Shown in pieces: positions 13,875 through 17,955 of a stretch of 17,955 nt of DNA (position 1 is the first letter of the stretch; each line of letters opens with the position of its first letter). This DNA comes from Puniceicoccales bacterium (GTDB taxonomy: Bacteria > Verrucomicrobiota > Verrucomicrobiia > Opitutales > Oceanipulchritudinaceae): contig JAUVDD010000007.1 of assembly GCA_030595525.1 (NCBI GenBank), forward strand, positions 1-17,955, read 5' to 3'. Position numbers and translations under genes: made by a program. A model generated the notes under the pieces. It was not told where the DNA came from, did not search any database, and was given only the letters and a program-made list of their open reading frames with translations.

Positions 13875-15278
13875 ATGAAAAAGACCGCAACAATTCTGAT
13901 TCTGATGGCCGCTCTCGGGTTAAATGCCCAGGAGAGCACACAACAGGCATTCGCCCAGGCCGCCAATACCGCTCAGCAGCGCCTCGACAAGTCACTCGAG
14001 GAGTACAAGCTGTTGCTCAACCAGATCCACGCCAAGAAGCCCATTCTGGGAGCTAACTTGGACGATATTGAGAACCGGGCACTGAACCTTCGCGACGAAG
14101 CATCCAATGCCGCTCGTACCAAGGCTACTTTCGATGTGGAAGTCAGCCAGTTGGTGAAGGAAAAAGCCAGCGTCATCGAGACCAACAACTACATTCAATC
14201 CACCCTTTTGAATGAGTACATCCGCCGATTCCAGTTATCCATCGATCCCTCGGAAATCCCCCTGTACAATGATACACTGATCGCCAGTCTTGGGTTGTTG
14301 GACGCTGAGGAGGGAACTGATGATAACACAATTTTCAAAACGCAGATGGATGTAATCGATCTCGCGCTTGGTCGTGTCGAGAAAATGATTGGTGGAACCT
14401 CCTTCGAAGGAAGTGCGACAGTTGATGGCACTATTATCGATGGTTCCTTTGCTCTGATCGGTCCGGCATCCTACTTCACGGACGGACAAGGCACAGTAGG
14501 TATCACTGAAGGCATGATCAACAATCGTGCTAATATCTACGTCCTCGCCGAGAATGCTGCTGGCATTAACGCCGCAGCTTCCACCGGCACCGGTGTTCTT
14601 CCAGTTGACCCGACTGATGGTGAAGCCCTTGAAGGCATCCGTCACACAATCACCCTGAAGCAGGAACTTAAGGCCGGTGGATTTGTAATGTATCCGATTC
14701 TCAGCCTTTTCACATTGGCTATCCTGATTGCTCTCTACAAGACCGTGGAGCTCTTCCGCGTCAAGGCAGCACGTGGCAAGGATATCGATGTTATTCTCGA
14801 TCACCTGCGCTCTGATAATGGAGATGCCGCTCTGGCTCACGCAAAATCGGTTGGTGGTCCGGTTGGTCGCATGCTTTGCGCTGCGGTTGAAAATGCCGGT
14901 GAAGACCGTGAAGTTATTGAGGAAGTCCTTTACGAAACCATCATCAAGACCCAGCCGAAGCTGGAACGCTTACTGGCATTCATCGCCGTGGTTGCCGCCA
15001 CTGCCCCGCTGCTTGGTCTCCTTGGTACCGTTACCGGTATGATCAAGACCTTTAAATTGATCACCATCGTTGGTACTGGGGACGCGAGAAACCTCTCCTC
15101 CGGTATTTCCGAAGCTCTGATCACCACCAAATGGGGTCTGATTGTCGCTATTCCAACCTTGATTATGCACGCACTCCTTAACCGTAAGGCAAAGGGTGTT
15201 GTCGGCAGTATGGAACAAGCTGCAGTTAGCTTCATCAACGGAGTCACTGAAATGCGCGGTGAATCTGCGAACGATTAA
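13875..15278 (+). CDS. TtpC-like large ExbB/MotA-TolQ family protein with periplasmic extension
   Basis: The protein has 467 residues from the ATG behind GAGGAG. A signal peptide (cut about after A18, LNA-Q) exports a coiled-coil region of about 20-110. A more varied periplasmic stretch follows to about 265, then TM1 near 270-291. The cytoplasmic loop is about 292-362; TM2 (365-390) and TM3 (413-433) carry the MotA/TolQ/ExbB proton-channel core with GLLGTVTGM at 381-389 and SSGISEALITTKWGL near 409-422. Standard ExbB lacks the long exported N-terminus; this architecture is that of TtpC, the extra component needed by Vibrio TonB2 systems. It should work with the DUF3450 protein upstream and the ExbB/ExbD/TonB set downstream. 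The gap to the next gene is 41 nt with no terminator. Confidence 0.9.
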   Translation: MKKTATILILMAALGLNAQESTQQAFAQAANTAQQRLDKSLEEYKLLLNQIHAKKPILGANLDDIENRALNLRDEASNAARTKATFDVEVSQLVKEKASVIETNNYIQSTLLNEYIRRFQLSIDPSEIPLYNDTLIASLGLLDAEEGTDDNTIFKTQMDVIDLALGRVEKMIGGTSFEGSATVDGTIIDGSFALIGPASYFTDGQGTVGITEGMINNRANIYVLAENAAGINAAASTGTGVLPVDPTDGEALEGIRHTITLKQELKAGGFVMYPILSLFTLAILIALYKTVELFRVKAARGKDIDVILDHLRSDNGDAALAHAKSVGGPVGRMLCAAVENAGEDREVIEEVLYETIIKTQPKLERLLAFIAVVAATAPLLGLLGTVTGMIKTFKLITIVGTGDARNLSSGISEALITTKWGLIVAIPTLIMHALLNRKAKGVVGSMEQAAVSFINGVTEMRGESAND

Positions 15279-15319
15279 AGTTCCGGTAATTCACACCTAA
15301 AATTTCAGGAACCGTTCAA

Positions 15320-15991
15320 ATGGAAGAAACTGGAAACATCGAAGAAGCCGCTAGAGCTGTAGAACAGCTGAGTCAGCAAATGTCGCAGGAGGAATTCTGG
15401 GCCTTTGCATGGCAGACCTTACAAGAGGGCGGCTGGCTGATGATCCCTCTGGCTCTTCTTGCTTTGCTTATCTATTTCGAAGCCATGTCGTTGATTCTAA
15501 CCATGGGTAAAGCAAAGCTGAAGAAAACCCCGCGTTCTGTCTGGTATGCCTGGCTAGACAAACCGGCTGAGGGAATCGGACATATCGGTGACGTTATCCG
15601 TTATGTAGTTGGTAATGGCATTAAATCTAAAGATGCTATTCTCCGTGTGGAAGCAGTTAAATCAAAGCTCCTTCCGGACGTGAATGCCCGAATTGTTGTA
15701 TTGAGTATCCTCGTTACCATAGCTCCCCTGATGGGGCTACTGGGAACGGTTATCGGGATGCTGACAACGTTTCGTGGTCTGGCCACTGCATCCGGACAAG
15801 CCGTCGATTTGGTTGCAGAAGGTATTCGTGTAGCGCTGATCACCACCCAGACCGGGTTGATGATCGCTATCCCCGGATACATATTCATCTCACTGGTTAT
15901 TCGCTCCCGCAACAGCTACTTGGCATTTATTGCTGAGCTTGAAACTGCAGTCGTACAGCGAGTCCACAAACTGGAGGATACCAATGAGTAA
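15320..15991 (+). CDS. exbB: ExbB, MotA/TolQ/ExbB proton channel
   Basis: This 223-residue inner-membrane protein has three TMs at about 38-60, 122-148 and 172-194. The channel signature GLLGTVIGM is at 139-147 and EGIRVALITTQTGL at 167-180, including the TM3 threonine/alanine pattern of ExbB/TolQ. It lacks the periplasmic extension of the preceding ExbB-like gene, so the cluster carries two different ExbB homologues. With ExbD it forms the proton-driven motor that energises TonB. AGGAA before ATG 15320 (spacing about 9 nt) is a likely ribosome binding site. The stop overlaps the exbD start by 8 nt. Confidence 0.94.
   Translation: MEETGNIEEAARAVEQLSQQMSQEEFWAFAWQTLQEGGWLMIPLALLALLIYFEAMSLILTMGKAKLKKTPRSVWYAWLDKPAEGIGHIGDVIRYVVGNGIKSKDAILRVEAVKSKLLPDVNARIVVLSILVTIAPLMGLLGTVIGMLTTFRGLATASGQAVDLVAEGIRVALITTQTGLMIAIPGYIFISLVIRSRNSYLAFIAELETAVVQRVHKLEDTNE
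15973..15977 (+). promoter_or_regulatory. Ribosome binding site that fixes the exbD start inside exbB
   Basis: GGAGG lies within the last codons of exbB, 6 nt before ATG 15984. It selects this start over the upstream in-frame ATG at 15930, which would add 18 residues that look unlike ExbD. Confidence 0.8.
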
Positions 15992-16397
15992 GCGCGGCAG
16001 TATTTTGCAAGATGACTCAGACATGAGCGATATCAACATCTCTCCGATGATTGATATGGTGTTCATTCTTCTGATCTTCTTTATCGTAACAACAGTATTC
16101 GTCCAGGAGCCAGGAGTTGAAGTTGACCGTGAGATCGCTTTCTCTTCCCTCAATCTGGAGAAGAATTCGATCCTCATCGCTGTCACTCCCGAGGGTGACG
16201 TTGTATATGGCGGTGGCCCGATCGGGATTGTCGGAGTACGTGGTGTCATCAAGCGGCTAACCGCTAAGAACAAAACCATGCCGATTATTCTTCAAGTCGA
16301 CAGATCTGCCCCCGCTGGCGTCGTCATTCGTGTGATTGACGAATGCAAGCTGGCGAATCCGATCTCCGTGGTAAGCATATCCACCGAATCTCCATAA
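15984..16397 (+). CDS. exbD: ExbD/TolR-family protein
   Basis: The protein has 137 residues. A short cytoplasmic N-terminus (SDINISPMID) leads into one TM (about 22-42), which contains the conserved aspartate D24 of ExbD/TolR in PMIDMVFILLIFF. A periplasmic domain of ~95 residues follows (SILIAVTPEGDVVYGG ... MPIILQVDRSAPAG). D24 carries the proton in the ExbB-ExbD motor. The start is chosen from GGAGG and the ATGAGTAA overlap with the exbB stop. The tonB gene follows after 10 nt. Confidence 0.95.
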   Translation: MSKRGSILQDDSDMSDINISPMIDMVFILLIFFIVTTVFVQEPGVEVDREIAFSSLNLEKNSILIAVTPEGDVVYGGGPIGIVGVRGVIKRLTAKNKTMPIILQVDRSAPAGVVIRVIDECKLANPISVVSISTESP

Positions 16398-16407
16398 TTT
16401 AACGAGC

Positions 16408-17061
16408 ATGTCTGAAAAACACTATATACAGCCACCAGGTCTCAAGAACGAGATTCCGTTGTCGTTCTTGTTTGGCACGATTTTCATGTGTACGGTCTTG
16501 CTCCTTCTTCCTATTAGCCAGTGGATTCAAACCATAGGCGAGAGGAACTCGGCAGAAATCGATGTCATCGAGTTAAAACCACCGGAATTGATTGATACAC
16601 CTCCTCCACCGGAAGAAACACCGCCCGAGGAGTCGATCGAAGATGTCAAACAGGAACGTGAGCTACTTACTCTTGAACAGTTGGAGCTCTCGATGAATGC
16701 GGACTTAAGCGGGCTTACCAGCTCCAGCTTCACGATCCCGCAAATCGACATTAGTAGCCAGATTGATGATCTTGTGTACGAATTGTCTGATTTGACGCGT
16801 GCACCCCGCCCGATCCGGCAACCTACACCGACCTATCCTCCTGAGCTTCGTCGATCAGGTATCGAAGGTACCGTGGTTTTGATGTTCCATGTTCGTTCTG
16901 ACGGAACAACTGCCAAGATCACTGTAACAAAATCCGACAATCCAGGATTTAATGAACCGGCTATTCGCGCCGTGCGCAAATGGCGATTTGAACCAGGAGA
17001 AAAGGACGGAAAGGCAGTCACCTGTCGTGTCCGGATCCCCATTCCATTTAGAATCCGTTAA
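16408..17061 (+). CDS. tonB: TonB energy-transduction protein
   Basis: The protein has 217 residues, with one N-terminal TM (about 18-38). A short proline/glutamate-rich linker follows (ELIDTPPPPEETPPEE, 60-75), then a spacer to about 135 and a TonB C-terminal domain: TPTYPPELRRSGIEGTV (140-156), then HVRSDGTTAKITVTKSD (161-177) and RAVRKWRFEPG (177-187). The domain binds the TonB box of outer-membrane receptors. The linker is short compared with E. coli TonB, as is usual for TonB2-type proteins, which rely on partners such as TtpC to span the periplasm. No receptor gene is in the window, so the cargo is unknown. No strong ribosome binding site is seen. Confidence 0.93.
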   Translation: MSEKHYIQPPGLKNEIPLSFLFGTIFMCTVLLLLPISQWIQTIGERNSAEIDVIELKPPELIDTPPPPEETPPEESIEDVKQERELLTLEQLELSMNADLSGLTSSSFTIPQIDISSQIDDLVYELSDLTRAPRPIRQPTPTYPPELRRSGIEGTVVLMFHVRSDGTTAKITVTKSDNPGFNEPAIRAVRKWRFEPGEKDGKAVTCRVRIPIPFRIR

Positions 17062-17083
17062 TAACCCGATAATTTAATTTCCC

Positions 17084-17955
17084 ATGAAACGAACCATTAC
17101 ACTTATTACTCTTGCTGCAACTGCCCTCACTTTGCAGGCCCAACAGCAAGTCATCGATGTTACCTCCTCAGCAGCAAAGGCCTTTTATGCGACCCAGGAA
17201 TGGGAGCAGGCATTTATGGGCTACTATGGTGTTGAAACAGGTTTGGAACCCGGTCTCCCGAAGGATGAAGCGGAATTGGCGACATTGGGCCAGGTACGTG
17301 ACTTCCTGAAGGTCGGAAACGAAGAAGCTGACGTCCGTGCGGCATTGACTGCCCTCAACACCCTGATCCAACAGCAGAAAATAGCTGGTACTGATACGAG
17401 CCCGATGCTTATGCAGATTGCTGGTACTTTGGAGATGCGTGCAGCTGACTTCGTTAAAGATCCGAATCAAGCCAAGCCTTTGTTGGAAGCTGCTGCTGCT
17501 AAACTGACAATGTCAGTGGACCCAGCCAAGGGATTCCCCAACTTCCTTCGTGCTCACAAGAACCTCGCTAATCTACTTTTCCGCATGGACAAGCCGGTGT
17601 TGGCTAAAAAGCACTTCATCAAGGCTATCGAGCTCGGTGACCGCGATGCCGTTTCTTTTGGGATTCTCGGTGCGATCTACATGGACGAGGAAAAGTATAT
17701 CTCCTCTGAAACTGCACTGCGTAACAGTATCATGATCAATCCGAACATCACTCAGTTTAAACAACTGCTCGGAAATGTACTGTTGGCACAGGAACGATAT
17801 GCTGAAGCTAAGGAAATCTTCGCAGAAATGCTGATGAAGAGACCGGATGAGGCAAACTTCTGGATGGCTCAAGCAAACTGTTATGTAGCATTGGATGAGA
17901 TCGACAAGGCAGCCCGCAATCTTGAGATTGTACGTTTCATGGGCAAGGCCAACGT
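17084..17955 (+). CDS. Exported TPR protein of the TonB cluster (3' end beyond window)
   Basis: An open frame of 290 codons runs from ATG 17084 past the right edge. A signal peptide ends LQA-Q (cut about after A19). The rest is helical, with TPR units becoming clear from about residue 155 (LRAHKNLANLLFRMDKPVLA, then AVSFGILGAIYMDEEKYIS, QFKQLLGNVLLAQERYAEA, ANFWMAQANCYVALDEIDKA). TPR proteins close TonB2/TtpC clusters in several marine bacteria and are thought to be periplasmic accessory proteins; their contact is unknown. The gene follows tonB by 22 nt in the same direction. The three exported proteins of this cluster share the LxAQ type of signal cleavage site. Confidence 0.88.
   Translation, partial: MKRTITLITLAATALTLQAQQQVIDVTSSAAKAFYATQEWEQAFMGYYGVETGLEPGLPKDEAELATLGQVRDFLKVGNEEADVRAALTALNTLIQQQKIAGTDTSPMLMQIAGTLEMRAADFVKDPNQAKPLLEAAAAKLTMSVDPAKGFPNFLRAHKNLANLLFRMDKPVLAKKHFIKAIELGDRDAVSFGILGAIYMDEEKYISSETALRNSIMINPNITQFKQLLGNVLLAQERYAEAKEIFAEMLMKRPDEANFWMAQANCYVALDEIDKAARNLEIVRFMGKAN

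Noticed and set aside
15930..15983. Longer exbD reading from ATG 15930
   Set aside because: It would overlap exbB by 62 nt and add residues unlike ExbD; GGAGG at 15973-15977 correctly serves ATG 15984.
1..17955. Search for CRISPR arrays, tRNA/rRNA genes, insertion sequences, integrases or phage genes
   Set aside because: No regularly spaced direct repeats, cloverleaf-like sequences, transposase or integrase motifs were seen; the window looks like stable chromosomal operons.

Overview
The window reads as chromosomal DNA of a Gram-negative (diderm) bacterium: it holds a TonB/ExbB/ExbD energy-transducing cluster, several signal-peptide proteins and an O-antigen-ligase-like membrane protein. Base composition looks balanced, close to half GC. 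Several genes lack an obvious Shine-Dalgarno sequence. Together with the BatA-E operon and a DUF3450/large-ExbB TonB cluster, this would fit a marine Verrucomicrobiota (Opitutae-like) genome. That assignment is inference, since no marker gene is present.

Layout. (1) Positions 1-1973, minus strand: the 5' part of an O-antigen ligase/polymerase-like multispanning protein with a C-terminal TPR region, running off the left edge. (2) Positions 1974-2110: a divergent intergenic region with two perfect inverted repeats next to each other and a 10-bp direct repeat. (3) Positions 2111-10828, plus strand: a complete, tightly packed Bat (Bacteroides aerotolerance-type) operon: MoxR AAA+ ATPase, DUF58 protein, small one-TM protein, BatA, a BatB-BatC fusion, BatD and BatE. 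Overlaps of 1-4 nt and gaps of 3-32 nt suggest one transcript. (4) Positions 10864-12857: a short phasin-like helical protein and a UbiB/ABC1-family kinase-like protein, 35 nt behind batE and possibly in the same transcript. (5) Positions 12858-13071: an intergenic region that probably holds the promoter of the next cluster. (6) Positions 13072-17955 (open at the right edge): DUF3450 protein, large TtpC-like ExbB with a periplasmic coiled-coil extension, second ExbB, ExbD, TonB and a TPR protein. This matches the order known from TonB2-type systems.

How they work together. In the Bat operon, the MoxR ATPase is expected to act as a chaperone or remodelling factor on the VWA proteins (DUF58, BatA, BatB). 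BatA and BatB present MIDAS domains in the periplasm next to the TPR proteins BatC and BatE and the large periplasmic BatD. The second cluster should couple the proton gradient to TonB-dependent outer-membrane import; no receptor lies in the window.

The most unusual item is the 886-residue BatB-BatC fusion at 5641-8301. Between its TPR region and its Q/E/D-rich BatC tail lie four copies of a roughly 70-residue domain resembling divergent InlB B-repeats, which are normally parts of surface or adhesion proteins.
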